This document shows positions 1-8,877 of a stretch of DNA of 64,000 nucleotides, piece after piece. The notes below the pieces were generated by a model. The model was not told the DNA's origin. It worked only from the letters and a program-made list of their open reading frames with translations, and did no database searches. The DNA comes from Exiguobacterium aurantiacum DSM 6208 (GTDB lineage Bacteria > Bacillota > Bacilli > Exiguobacteriales > Exiguobacteriaceae), in assembly GCF_000702585.1 (NCBI RefSeq), contig NZ_JNIQ01000001.1:2051001-2115000 (forward strand), written 5' to 3'. The position numbers were made by a program, and so were the translations under genes. The first letter of the stretch is position 1, and every line of letters begins with the position of its first letter.

Positions 1-1052
1 TCGAGCCGTTCTTGCTCAGACTGAATGCGCTCCGGTTTCGGTTTTGGTTGAACAGACGGGATGAGGCGTTGCTCGCGCAACGTCAGCTGGACCGTCTCTC
101 GAATCAATTGGCACAGTTCTTTCTCTTTGGAGAGCCGGACTTCCCGCTTCGTCGGGTGGACGTTGACGTCAATGAGCATCGGATCCATATTCACCTCGAG
201 TACGGCAATCGGATAGCGCCCGATTGGAAGGAGCGTATGATACCCGTCGAGCACGCTTTGGGTCAAGGCAAAATTTTTAATGCTCCGTCCGTTCAAGATG
301 AGCGTCACGTACTGTTTGTTCGAGCGGGTCACTTCGGGACGGACGAGATACGCGCTTAAACTGTAATCGTTCGTCTTGCCCGACGCCGTGACGATTTGCG
401 AGGCGACTTGCCGGCCGTAAATGGCGAGCATCACTTGTTTGACGTCTCCGTTTCCGTTCGTCCGAAGCAGCTCTTTGTCTTCATGAAACGCGGATAGACG
501 GACTTCTGGATGGGATAGCGCGATTCGGTTGAGTGTATCGGTGATGCTTGCGAGTTCTGTCGCCGACGTCTTCAAATACTTCAGCCGAGCCGGTGTATTA
601 AAAAATAGCTGACTGACGGCAATCTCTGTGCCGACGTTGGCCGCTGTCGGCATCGTCTCGGCCACGACGCCGCCTTGGAGCGTCATTTCAAACCCGTCTT
701 CTTCTGTCCGTCGAGACTTGAGTGTGACGTGACTCACCGAAGCGATCGACGCGAGCGCCTCGCCTCGAAAGCCGAGCGTACGAATGCGGAACAAGTCGTG
801 TTCATCGCGAATCTTACTCGTCGCATGCCTTAAAAAGGCGCGCGCGGCATCGTCTTCATAGAAACCGTGGCCGTTGTCACGAACTTTGATCAACCGAATC
901 CCGGCTTCTACGAGTTCGACCTCGATTTTCGTCGCACCGGCATCGATTGCGTTCTCGACAAGCTCTTTTACGACCGAGGCCGGGCGCTCGACGACTTCAC
1001 CGGCAGCGATCCGGTTCGCTAACTGTTCTGGCAGTTCTTGAATGATGCCCAT
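1..1052 (-). CDS. mutL: DNA mismatch repair protein MutL (3' part missing)
   Basis: MutL is the ATPase that links MutS mismatch recognition to strand removal. The gene runs off the left edge of the window, so only about the first 350 residues are present: the GHKL ATPase domain and the start of the Pro/Gln-rich linker. GHKL motifs are visible: ELVENAIDAGA (about residues 30-40), DNGHG (59-63) and GFRGEAL (94-100). The ATG lies 4 bp after the mutS stop, so mutS and mutL are co-transcribed and probably translationally coupled. Identification is firm. The C-terminal dimerisation/endonuclease domain cannot be judged from this window. Confidence 0.95.
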   Translation of the reverse strand, partial: MGIIQELPEQLANRIAAGEVVERPASVVKELVENAIDAGATKIEVELVEAGIRLIKVRDNGHGFYEDDAARAFLRHATSKIRDEHDLFRIRTLGFRGEALASIASVSHVTLKSRRTEEDGFEMTLQGGVVAETMPTAANVGTEIAVSQLFFNTPARLKYLKTSATELASITDTLNRIALSHPEVRLSAFHEDKELLRTNGNGDVKQVMLAIYGRQVASQIVTASGKTNDYSLSAYLVRPEVTRSNKQYVTLILNGRSIKNFALTQSVLDGYHTLLPIGRYPIAVLEVNMDPMLIDVNVHPTKREVRLSKEKELCQLIRETVQLTLREQRLIPSVQPKPKPERIQSEQERL

Positions 1053-1056
1053 CGTC

Positions 1057-3582
1057 TCACCCTTTCTTTGCAGACTGTTGTAGCGCATAAAGCGCCTGCA
1101 TCGCCTCGATTGGGTTCATGGCGAGCAGATCAAGCTCGAGCAGTTGTTGGCGGACGTCATCGCTCGTCTCGAACAACGACAGTTGAGCCGCCTCGTCTGT
1201 CGCCTCCTTTTCGATCGGCGACCGTGGGGTCGTGACCGGTTCGGCTTCAAGTGCAGACAAGATCGTTCTCGCCCGGTCAATCAGTTCCGGGGGCAGGTCG
1301 GCCAGTTCGGCGACATGAATCCCGTACGACTTATCCGCTTTGCCTGGGTGTACCTCATGCAAGAAGACGACGCGCCCGTCCCGTTCGATCGCACGCACGT
1401 GGACGTTTTCAAGCGCCGGAATCGACTCTTCTAAGACAGTGAGCTCATGGTAGTGGGTCGAGAACAGCGTCTTCGCCCCGATCGAGGCCGCGATATATTC
1501 GACGATCGCCTGGGCGAGCGCCATCCCGTCATACGTCGACGTGCCGCGACCAATCTCATCTAGTAAAATCAGACTGTTCGCTGTCGCTTCTGTCACGGCT
1601 TGACGCGTCTCGGTCATTTCGACCATGAACGTCGACTGACCGCTCACGAGGTCATCGGCCGCACCGATGCGCGTGAATATACGGTCAAACAGCGGGAGTT
1701 CGGCCGCTTCAGCCGGAACGAACGATCCGATTTGATGCATGATCGTGATGAGAGCGAACTGACGCATGTACGTCGATTTACCGGACATGTTCGGTCCTGT
1801 GATCAACAACATACGTCGACTGTCGTCAAGCGTCAAATCGTTTGCGACGTATTCGCCGCGCGGGAGCACCGTCTCGATGACAGGATGGCGGCCGCGGTCG
1901 ATTTGAACATGTTTAGACGTCTTTGCTCGCACGTAGTCACGTTTCTCGGCGACGAGGGCGAGACTGAGCAACACGTCAAGCTCGCTGAGCGAACGGGCGA
2001 GCTGTTGCAACGGCTTCGTCTCTCGTTTGACACGGTCACGAAGTTCGACGAACAACTCATATTCGAGCGTGCAACTTTTCTCTTCGGCTCCAAGAATGAG
2101 GGCTTCTTTTTCTTTCAATTCTGGCGTGACATAGCGCTCGGCGTTCGTAAGCGTCTGTTTGCGCTCATAACGCCCCTCTTCGAGCAAGCGTGCGTTTGCT
2201 TTCGTCACTTCCAAGTAATAGCCAAAGACGCGATTGTAGCCGATTTTGAGTGATTTAATCCCAGTCGCGAGTCGCTCTTGTTGCTCAAGGTTGGCAATCC
2301 ACGTCTTTCCGTTCGCTTTCGCCTCGAGTAGCTCGTCCAACTCACTCGAATAACCGGCACGAATCATTCCGCCTTCTTTTGTCGAGATCGCCGGCGCATC
2401 AACAAGCGCTGAATGAAGCAACTTCGTCAACTCGTCGAACGTGTCGAGGTCTGTGTCAATTTGACGGAGACGTGACGCCGTGACCGATTGTAACAAGTGC
2501 TGAACGTCAGGGATGCGGGTGAGCGTATCGCGCAATTGCACGAGATCTCGGGCATTCGCCGTCCCGTATCCGACTTTTGCAACAAGACGTTCGATATCGT
2601 ACACGTGTTTCAACTGTTCTCGGAGTTGGTCACGTAACATGAAGTCGTCTAACAAGTTCTCGACTGCGTCCAATCGGTCTTGAATCGCCGTTTCCGTATA
2701 AAGCGGTTGCTCGAGCCAACGCTTCAACAACCGGCCGCCCATCGCGGTCGTCGTTTCATCTAACAAGGCTAGGAGCGATCCTTTTCGTTCTCCGGACCGG
2801 GCTGAACGGAACAACTCTAAGTTCCTAGCCGTATTCGCATCGAGCTGCATATGTTGCTCGACTTCATAGGCGATGGCAGGTTGCAGGTGGTCGAGGGAAC
2901 GCTTTTGTGTCCGTGTCAAATACGCGTATAGCAACGCGAACGCATCCCGTTGCGCCCCGTCCTTCGCGCCGTCGGCAAGGTCGGAATCGATGCGCTCCGA
3001 TTGAATGGAGAGTGGGATGCCTAACGGCGCAAGCGCGTCTGCTAATCGCTCGTCATCGACGAGCACCTCGTTCGGGAGCAACCCTTCCATTTCCCGAAGG
3101 ACGGCTTCTTTTGTCGGAAGCGTCGTCAACCACGATTCGCCGGTCGTCACATCGCCACGGGCCACTCCATATACAGCGCCGTGCTTCGAGACGGCGACCA
3201 AGTAACGGTTCTCTTTCTCACCGAGTGACGCCATATAGGTCCCTGGTGTGATCACTTGAATGACTTCCCGTTTGACGAGACCTTTTGTCGCCTTCGGGTC
3301 CTCCATTTGTTCACAGATGGCCACGTTGAACCCTTTTTCGATCAATTGCTCGATATAAATCGCTGCCGAGTGATGCGGGACCCCGCACATCGGGATCGGA
3401 TGCTCCGCGTTTTTCCCGTTTTTTGCGGTGAGTGTCAATTCGAGCTCTTTGGCGACAATTTGTGCATCATCAAAAAACAGCTCATAAAAATCACCGAGCC
3501 GATAGAATAAAAAGGCGTCTGGATAGTCCGCCTTGATTGAAAAGTATTGTTTCATCATCGGGGTTTGATGTATCGTTTCCAT
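1057..3582 (-). CDS. mutS: DNA mismatch repair protein MutS
   Basis: MutS recognises mismatches and small loops. At 841 residues it has the usual MutS1 length. Visible motifs are the mismatch-reading GDFYELF (30-36, with the Phe-x-Glu pair), Walker [10 protein letters not shown] (596-604), Walker [11 protein letters not shown] (about 672-681) and a beta-clamp-binding QLSLF (about 800-804) near the C terminus. It lies between ricA upstream and mutL 4 bp downstream. In B. subtilis cotE sits between ricA (ymcA) and mutS; here only about 50 bp separate them and no coat gene is present. Confidence 0.98.
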   Translation of the reverse strand: METIHQTPMMKQYFSIKADYPDAFLFYRLGDFYELFFDDAQIVAKELELTLTAKNGKNAEHPIPMCGVPHHSAAIYIEQLIEKGFNVAICEQMEDPKATKGLVKREVIQVITPGTYMASLGEKENRYLVAVSKHGAVYGVARGDVTTGESWLTTLPTKEAVLREMEGLLPNEVLVDDERLADALAPLGIPLSIQSERIDSDLADGAKDGAQRDAFALLYAYLTRTQKRSLDHLQPAIAYEVEQHMQLDANTARNLELFRSARSGERKGSLLALLDETTTAMGGRLLKRWLEQPLYTETAIQDRLDAVENLLDDFMLRDQLREQLKHVYDIERLVAKVGYGTANARDLVQLRDTLTRIPDVQHLLQSVTASRLRQIDTDLDTFDELTKLLHSALVDAPAISTKEGGMIRAGYSSELDELLEAKANGKTWIANLEQQERLATGIKSLKIGYNRVFGYYLEVTKANARLLEEGRYERKQTLTNAERYVTPELKEKEALILGAEEKSCTLEYELFVELRDRVKRETKPLQQLARSLSELDVLLSLALVAEKRDYVRAKTSKHVQIDRGRHPVIETVLPRGEYVANDLTLDDSRRMLLITGPNMSGKSTYMRQFALITIMHQIGSFVPAEAAELPLFDRIFTRIGAADDLVSGQSTFMVEMTETRQAVTEATANSLILLDEIGRGTSTYDGMALAQAIVEYIAASIGAKTLFSTHYHELTVLEESIPALENVHVRAIERDGRVVFLHEVHPGKADKSYGIHVAELADLPPELIDRARTILSALEAEPVTTPRSPIEKEATDEAAQLSLFETSDDVRQQLLELDLLAMNPIEAMQALYALQQSAKKG

Positions 3583-3603
3583 TCGTTTTCACCTCTAGAA
3601 ATT

Positions 3604-3632
3604 AGAACAGCTGACCAATGGCCAGCTGTTTG
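3604..3632 (-). terminator. Hairpin between ricA and mutS
   Basis: AACAGCTG (3606-3613) pairs with CAGCTGTT (3623-3630), and the stem can extend inwards to a tiny loop. On the minus strand it follows the ricA stop directly but has only a weak T-tract (CTAATTTC), so it may attenuate transcription or stabilise the mRNA rather than end all of it. Confidence 0.35.
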
Positions 3633-4061
3633 TTAGTATCCGCAGCCGCCGCGTGATTTCTCGGCCGCCATGCCACTTCCTGTTTTTCCTGCGAGGACAT
3701 CGCCGTCCGTCGCTTCGATGATGCGATCGGTCACCGAGTTGGCGAGCGTCACCGTCACGTATTGAAGTAAGTCGTTCACTTCGACTTGTGTCTCTTGAAA
3801 CGCTTGGACGACTGGAATCGCGTCAAGCTCATCCATCGCTTTATCGATTTTCTGTTCGACTTTCGCGAGGGCTTCCGTCTTCCCGTAGTGCTGACAATTG
3901 ACCGCTTCTTTTTGCAAGAACTTGATGCGTTTGATGAGCGTCTGAACGCGCTCGCTTTCATTCACTTTCGTCTCTGCTTCTTTGAAACGCGCCACTTCAG
4001 GCGTCTTCGCGAGAAGTTCGGCCAATTCTTTTGCTTTTTCAATCACTTGTTGGTCAGTCAC
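3633..4061 (-). CDS. ricA: RicA (YmcA), Y-complex subunit for RNase Y
   Basis: This 142-residue protein matches B. subtilis RicA (YmcA) along its length. The segment VNCQHYGKTEALAKVEQKID and the run IPVVQAFQETQVEVNDLLQ (about residues 82-100) are typical. RicA, RicF and RicT form a complex that binds RNase Y and is needed for maturation of many mRNAs, and for biofilm and competence development in Bacillus. The C terminus ends Gly-Gly-Cys-Gly-Tyr; cysteines near the C termini of Ric proteins bind Fe-S clusters in B. subtilis. The start is GTG at 4061, with AAGGGG 9 nt upstream. It lies directly upstream of mutS, as in Bacillus but without cotE between. Confidence 0.9.
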   Translation of the reverse strand: MTDQQVIEKAKELAELLAKTPEVARFKEAETKVNESERVQTLIKRIKFLQKEAVNCQHYGKTEALAKVEQKIDKAMDELDAIPVVQAFQETQVEVNDLLQYVTVTLANSVTDRIIEATDGDVLAGKTGSGMAAEKSRGGCGY

Positions 4062-4168
4062 GTTCGTAAACCCCTTTGCTGTCTATAATGTTATCGCACG
4101 AATCGTGCGCGAGTGTTCTCCACCATTCTACCATGAACGAATTCGGAAAGGTACATCATGGCTTCAGT

Positions 4169-4594
4169 TCAAGCCTTGCTTTTTCGGACCATGTCGACGT
4201 GGGGAATCCCGTCCTCATCGTATTCATCGCTCGTCCGCTCGAATCTGAAACTCGCATAAAACGGTTCGACGTATGTCTGGGCTTGCAAATAGAGGTCTTC
4301 TGCCCCGAAATCTTCGATAGCGGCCTCCATCAGTTGACGCGAATAGCCGTTGCCACGATGCCCCGGGCTCGTCACGACTCGCCCGATCGCAACGGGGGAG
4401 GCATGGATTAAAATCCTTAACGTAGCGACGATCTCGCCTCCTTCTTCCATCCAATAATGGACGGCATCGAGGTCTTTCCCGTCGACTTCCTGATACGCAC
4501 ATTGTTGCTCGACGACGAACACTTCCGTCCGAAGTGCGAGTAGCGCATACAGTTCATGCGTCGTCAGTTCACTAAATTGTTTTTTTCTGATCAT
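4169..4594 (-). CDS. ElaA-type GNAT acetyltransferase
   Basis: A 141-residue single-domain GNAT protein. The opening with LYALLALRTEVFVVEQQCAYQEVDG is the ElaA signature (R-x-E-V-F-V-V-E-Q, about residues 22-30), followed by the acetyl-CoA loop VVTSPGHRGNGYSRQLM (about 73-89, with R-G-N-G). The substrate of ElaA proteins is not known. It lies 14 bp downstream of the oxidoreductase gene on the same strand, so the two may be co-transcribed. Confidence 0.85.
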   Translation of the reverse strand: MIRKKQFSELTTHELYALLALRTEVFVVEQQCAYQEVDGKDLDAVHYWMEEGGEIVATLRILIHASPVAIGRVVTSPGHRGNGYSRQLMEAAIEDFGAEDLYLQAQTYVEPFYASFRFERTSDEYDEDGIPHVDMVRKSKA

Positions 4595-4608
4595 CGTTCA
4601 TCGTCTCC

Positions 4609-6072
4609 TTATAACGTCACACCGAGCGCCCGGGCCACGTGCAACCCGCTCGTCATCGCCCCGACCGTGCCCGCCCCCGGAAAGACGGTGTCACCGCAGA
4701 CGAACAAGTTTGGAACGTCCGTCCGATAGCTCGCGGCGTGAAACAATGCTTGTCCCGGCGTTTGCGCATAGCCCCCGACGGCGCCGTGCGGCCGTTTCGT
4801 ATACTTCACCCAGGCACCCGGCCCCCCAGGCAAGACGATCCCAGCGTCCCCTGTCCAATCGGGAAAGCCGATGTGCACGGCTTCGACTAACCGCTCGGTC
4901 CATTCACTCTCAAGTTTCTCATAGACGGCGCGCTGTTTCCAATCAATCCATTCCGAAAGATCGAGATGGGTCGATACCGTCACGGTCCGCTCCGGCTTTT
5001 CGGTGCGCAACACGTCGCCACCTGCTGACATCGACAGGAACGCATGGCCGCTCGGTAAATGTTGTGTATACACTTGTTGAAACAATGGCCGGTTCACACA
5101 GACGTGTTCCGGGAGCGTGATATAGAGACTGAACGTCCCCCACTGCGAACGGCTCAAGTGGCGCCGATATTGTCGCATGAACGATTCGGCATCGTTACCA
5201 GTCAGTAATCGACTCGTCGCTTCGAGCGGGATGGCCGATACGACCGTATCGACGATGTCGAGTCGACCGCGCCGATCTGTCAGCAACCAGCCATCACTCA
5301 CCCGTTCGACAGAGGTGATGTGACGACCGAGCAGCGCCGTCCCACCGTCGTGACGCAGTGCCCGCTCGAGCGCATGGGCGAGCTGATACAGTCCCCCTTC
5401 GACGTAAAAGGCCCCCTCATGGTAAATCGACAAGGCGACCGCGGCGAGCAGATGGCTCGCATCTTTTGATCCCGTCTGCAGACTGTCGAGCAAGACGCCG
5501 TCAATCAATCGTTCGAACATCGTCCCGCTCAGCTGATGACGGGCGAGCGTCTTCTGTAACGGACGATACAACTTCGGCGCGATGGTGAGAGTATTTGGCC
5601 GAAGTCCTTGCAGGGCGACGAGGACGTCTTGAAGACTACGAAACGGCAAGGCTGGTAGTCGTTCGAATAAAGGCCGGAGTGTCTCGAAGTCACGCCACAT
5701 TTCCTTCATGAACGCGCGGATAAGGTGCGCTTCCGTCGGGAACTTCGCCTCCAGTTCAGCTAGAAAACGACCGCGGTCCTGATAATAGATGACGGTCTGG
5801 TCGAACAAGTGAATCTGCATGACTTCCTGTAACGGCCGGAACGGGACGGCCTCCTCTAAATGGCGAAGCACACGGTCATGAATTCCGCCAGGCTCGAAGC
5901 CCATGCCGAGTGTCGCCCCGGCCGGGAACAAATAATCCCCCCGCTCGAACTTGCCGGCGCAGCCTCCCCATTCACGTGACGCTTCATATACTGTCACGTC
6001 ATGTCCGTTTCGTTGTGCGAGCGCGGCCGCAGTCAATCCTGCGATGCCGCCTCCAATCACCCCAATTCGCAT
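4609..6072 (-). CDS. CrtI/CrtN-like FAD-dependent oxidoreductase
   Basis: A 487-residue flavoprotein of the phytoene desaturase/carotenoid isomerase superfamily. The N terminus is a dinucleotide-binding fold (GVIGGGIAGLTAAALA, residues 4-19, followed by acidic VYEAS). The C terminus has the FAD-closing motif LFVCGDTVFPGAGTVGAMTSG (about 455-475). The family desaturates, isomerises or oxidises carotenoids and other polyenes; the exact substrate cannot be told from sequence. No other carotenoid gene is adjacent, so a pigment role is inference only. It is divergent from the gene at 6213. Confidence 0.8.
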   Translation of the reverse strand: MRIGVIGGGIAGLTAAALAQRNGHDVTVYEASREWGGCAGKFERGDYLFPAGATLGMGFEPGGIHDRVLRHLEEAVPFRPLQEVMQIHLFDQTVIYYQDRGRFLAELEAKFPTEAHLIRAFMKEMWRDFETLRPLFERLPALPFRSLQDVLVALQGLRPNTLTIAPKLYRPLQKTLARHQLSGTMFERLIDGVLLDSLQTGSKDASHLLAAVALSIYHEGAFYVEGGLYQLAHALERALRHDGGTALLGRHITSVERVSDGWLLTDRRGRLDIVDTVVSAIPLEATSRLLTGNDAESFMRQYRRHLSRSQWGTFSLYITLPEHVCVNRPLFQQVYTQHLPSGHAFLSMSAGGDVLRTEKPERTVTVSTHLDLSEWIDWKQRAVYEKLESEWTERLVEAVHIGFPDWTGDAGIVLPGGPGAWVKYTKRPHGAVGGYAQTPGQALFHAASYRTDVPNLFVCGDTVFPGAGTVGAMTSGLHVARALGVTL

Positions 6073-6212
6073 CGATATCGCCTCCTTCTTTCATCATACC
6101 TCGACACGTCTTTTTCGTGACGATGTAACCTGTTTTTCTGAGGTTTTTGGACAAGGAGGCAGGGTTCTCGCGGACGATGGCGAAAAAACGAATAAAGGAC
6201 AGGTGAAACCAT

Positions 6213-6710
6213 ATGCGAAGTCGGGTCATCATTTATTTGCTCATCCCAATATTAATTTTCATCGGCATACTGATCACACCTCCATCAGAGGAATCGCAAA
6301 AAGTGGCCACGATGACGGCCGTCAACATTCAAGAAATGATTCCTTATGAGCGAGAGTACACATCCCAAAAACTACTGCTCGAAGAGACGTTGCACGATTA
6401 TGAAGCGGTGCTTGAAGAATGGCAACTTGAACGTGGTGCCCGTACATCGTATAGTTACGTCCTTCGATTGCGCGGTTTTGAGACGGTCGTCCAAGTTGAT
6501 GCTGGTGCGGCCAATACGCGCTCGGACGGTTACTACGCCATGCAGGCGCACAGCCCGATCTATGAGGCGGATAAACCGCTCTCGATTAGTTATCCGATTA
6601 TCCTCTTCGCCACGGAACAACGGCTCGTCCTCAATCAAATGGAGGTACGAGTCATTTATGAAGAGAACGGAGAGTTAAAAAAGTGGCGCATCACGAGTCA
6701 AGAATCATGA
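6213..6710 (+). CDS. Membrane-anchored protein of unknown function
   Basis: A 165-residue protein I do not recognise. It has one N-terminal membrane segment (about residues 5-21, VIIYLLIPILIFIGIL) followed by TPPS and an exterior domain rich in charged and aromatic residues, including EMIPYEREYTSQKLLLEETL. The start is preceded by AGGACAGGTG. It lies 19 bp before the nucleotidyltransferase gene on the same strand and probably shares its transcript. No catalytic motif is evident. Confidence 0.7.
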   Translation: MRSRVIIYLLIPILIFIGILITPPSEESQKVATMTAVNIQEMIPYEREYTSQKLLLEETLHDYEAVLEEWQLERGARTSYSYVLRLRGFETVVQVDAGAANTRSDGYYAMQAHSPIYEADKPLSISYPIILFATEQRLVLNQMEVRVIYEENGELKKWRITSQES

Positions 6711-6729
6711 CATGTGAAAGGAGTTATCC

Positions 6730-7452
6730 ATGCACTTCAAACTTGAACCTGCCGTAGCGGCAAGGACGTTCGTCGCTACGCACTTCCCCGGCTGTCGAGC
6801 CGCGCTGCTCGCCGGGAGCGTCGTCCGTGGTGAGGCGACCGCGACGTCAGATCTTGACATCATCATCTTCGACGACAGACTCGTCTCGTCTTATCGGGAA
6901 TCGTTTATCGAGGCAGGATGGCCTATCGAGCTGTTCGCCCATAACTTGACGTCGTATCGCGAATTCTTTGAGCAGGATTGCCGACGCGCCATTCCGTCGT
7001 TGCCAAGAATGGTCTCCGAAGGCATCGTCTTGATCGATACGGATGTCGTCGAACACATCAAACGTGAAGCGAGAGCCTTACTCGACATCGGGCCGGAGCC
7101 TTGGTCAGACGAGACGATTGAGATGAAGCGATATTTTCTGACCGATGCGCTCGATGATCTGATCGGATGTACGAATCGCGCAGAGGGGTTGTTCATCGCG
7201 AGCACCCTCGCTACGTCAGTCTGTGAGTTCATCCTGCGTACGAATCGGCAATGGACGGGATCCTCCAAATGGACGTACCGCGCTCTCGATCGCTATGATG
7301 CCCAAGCAGCCCGTGAGCTCGCCGATGCACTCGAACGCTATTATCAAACGAACGAAACCGACGCCCTCATCCGTTACGTCGATGAGACGCTCTCCCCGTT
7401 CGGCGGCCGGTTGTTCGCCGGATTCAGCCGCGGAAAATCAAACGAAATGTGA
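6730..7452 (+). CDS. Nucleotidyltransferase-fold protein (MNT type)
   Basis: A 240-residue protein with the minimal-nucleotidyltransferase signature GSVVRGEATATSDLDIIIF (about 28-46): Gly-Ser followed by the Asp-x-Asp metal pair. A helical C-terminal half follows. The family adenylylates proteins, RNA or antibiotics such as aminoglycosides, and the target here is unknown. It is second in a three-gene unit; the P-loop kinase starts 9 bp downstream. An aminoglycoside-type adenylyltransferase and an MNT antitoxin-like role are both possible; the sequence does not decide. Confidence 0.75.
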   Translation: MHFKLEPAVAARTFVATHFPGCRAALLAGSVVRGEATATSDLDIIIFDDRLVSSYRESFIEAGWPIELFAHNLTSYREFFEQDCRRAIPSLPRMVSEGIVLIDTDVVEHIKREARALLDIGPEPWSDETIEMKRYFLTDALDDLIGCTNRAEGLFIASTLATSVCEFILRTNRQWTGSSKWTYRALDRYDAQAARELADALERYYQTNETDALIRYVDETLSPFGGRLFAGFSRGKSNEM

Positions 7453-7461
7453 GGTTGCCCC

Positions 7462-7989
7462 ATGTTCTTTCTTCAACTGTCCGGTTTCCCCGGATCCGGT
7501 AAATCGACGCTGTCTCGCGAGATCGCTCGACGACTGGATGCGGTCATCGTCGATCACGATGTCACGAAGACGGCACTTCTTGAATCGACCGCACAGCATC
7601 CGCTTGACCCGGCGCTGACCGGAAAAATCGCTTATGACATCGACTGGGCGCTCGTCGAGTTCAATCTATCTTTAGGGAGAAACGTCATGTTGGATAGCCC
7701 TTGTTTATATGACGTGATGATTGACCGCGGCTTGGCGATTGCGGCAAATAGCGGAGCCACCTATCGTTACATCGAATGTCTCGTCGATGACATCGATGAA
7801 ATCAATCGCCGGTTGCGTGAGCGCGATCGAAAGCTCAGCCAAATCGAACACGTTTCCCCATCTGATTTTCACCAAACCGTGGCGAACAGCAAAAAGCCAC
7901 CGAATATGCATACGCTTACAATCGATACGAATCGTCCGCTCGAGACGTACATTCCCGCAGTCATCGCCTATCTTCAACAAATTGATTGA
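7462..7989 (+). CDS. P-loop small-molecule kinase-like protein
   Basis: A 175-residue AAA/zeta-like kinase with Walker A GFPGSGKST (8-16), a nucleoside-kinase-like LDSPC (about 77-81) after strand 3, and an arginine-rich lid RRLRERDRK (about 115-123). This layout is typical of small kinases that phosphorylate nucleosides, sugars or antibiotics. The start has GAGG 7 nt upstream. It ends the unit begun at 6213, and a strong terminator follows. The substrate is unknown; pairing with the nucleotidyltransferase suggests related small-molecule modification (inference). Confidence 0.7.
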   Translation: MFFLQLSGFPGSGKSTLSREIARRLDAVIVDHDVTKTALLESTAQHPLDPALTGKIAYDIDWALVEFNLSLGRNVMLDSPCLYDVMIDRGLAIAANSGATYRYIECLVDDIDEINRRLRERDRKLSQIEHVSPSDFHQTVANSKKPPNMHTLTIDTNRPLETYIPAVIAYLQQID

Positions 7990-7993
7990 ATAC

Positions 7994-8036
7994 CTGATGC
8001 ATCCGGCGGCTAGGAAGCTGGATGCATCTTTTTTTA
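7994..8036 (+). terminator. Rho-independent terminator
   Basis: GATGCATCC (7996-8004) pairs with GGATGCATC (8020-8028) across a 15-nt loop and is followed by a run of Ts. It closes the 6213-7989 unit. Confidence 0.85.
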
Positions 8037-8115
8037 TTTATTTGAATTTTTATACTTTACAATTAATAATTATGCAATTACACTTAGTCTCATATCTTGA
8101 AGGAGGAATTCATAC

Positions 8116-8877
8116 ATGAAGAAATGGATCGTTACAGGGGCACTCGTCATGAGTGCCATCGTACTTGGGGCTTGCAGTCAAGAGACAACGGGAGAAGAAA
8201 AAAAGACACTCGTCATGGGGACGAGCGCCGACTACTTCCCGTATGAATTCGTCGACACGGCGAACGGGGACGCCATTGTCGGCTTTGACATTGAAATCGC
8301 TGAGACGATTACGGAACGTCTCGGTTATGAGTTAAAGATTGAAGATATGGATTTTGGAAGTCTGCTTGGCGCTCTCAACGCTGGACGTGTCGACTTTGTC
8401 ATGGCGGGCATGACGCCGACCGAGGAACGTAAAGAGAATGCGGACTTCACGGACATTTATTTGTCGGCGACGAACTTGATCATGTCGAAGGATGAATCGC
8501 TACAATCGATTGAAGCGCTTGCTGGCAAAAAAATCGGTGTCCAGACGGCTTCGATTCAAGAAAACATCGCCAAAGAGCAAGCACCGGATGCGGAGCTCGT
8601 CTCATTAAACAAGATTCCAGAAATCGTCCAGGAATTGAACACAGGTCGGATCGACGCGATGGTCATCGAGGATACGGTCGCTCAGAAGTACTTGGACCAA
8701 GATCAAGGGTTCTACACGTTCGCGTTGAAAGAAGACGGCGAAAAGGGCTCGGCGGCCGCCTTCAAGTTAGACGATGAGCTGCGCGACCAATTCAATGATG
8801 AGTTGAAAAAGATGATGGAGTCAGGCGAAATTGATGAATTGACGAAGAAATGGTTCTCGATGGAGCCGACAGAATGA
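8116..8877 (+). CDS. Amino-acid ABC transporter substrate-binding lipoprotein
   Basis: A 253-residue type 3 periplasmic-binding-protein family member. It has a lipoprotein signal peptide with lipobox LGAC (Cys 20, from VLGACSQETTG), then VMGTSADYFPYEFVD (the substrate-loop start) and VGFDIEIAETI (about 54-64), typical of polar amino-acid binders. A strong AAGGAGG site precedes the ATG. No permease or ATPase gene is nearby, so it is an orphan receptor. Its stop overlaps the start of a second hisC by 4 bp (ATGA), implying a joint role. The ligand is not identifiable. Confidence 0.9.
   Translation: MKKWIVTGALVMSAIVLGACSQETTGEEKKTLVMGTSADYFPYEFVDTANGDAIVGFDIEIAETITERLGYELKIEDMDFGSLLGALNAGRVDFVMAGMTPTEERKENADFTDIYLSATNLIMSKDESLQSIEALAGKKIGVQTASIQENIAKEQAPDAELVSLNKIPEIVQELNTGRIDAMVIEDTVAQKYLDQDQGFYTFALKEDGEKGSAAAFKLDDELRDQFNDELKKMMESGEIDELTKKWFSMEPTE

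Noticed and set aside
1600-2253. 217-codon open frame on the plus strand inside mutS
   Set aside because: It is antisense to conserved mutS domains, lacks a ribosome site and shows no protein-like features; high third-position GC keeps opposite frames open throughout this window.
5951-6349. 132-codon plus-strand frame spanning the oxidoreductase start
   Set aside because: It overlaps two better genes and their divergent promoters, and shows no ribosome site or recognisable domain.
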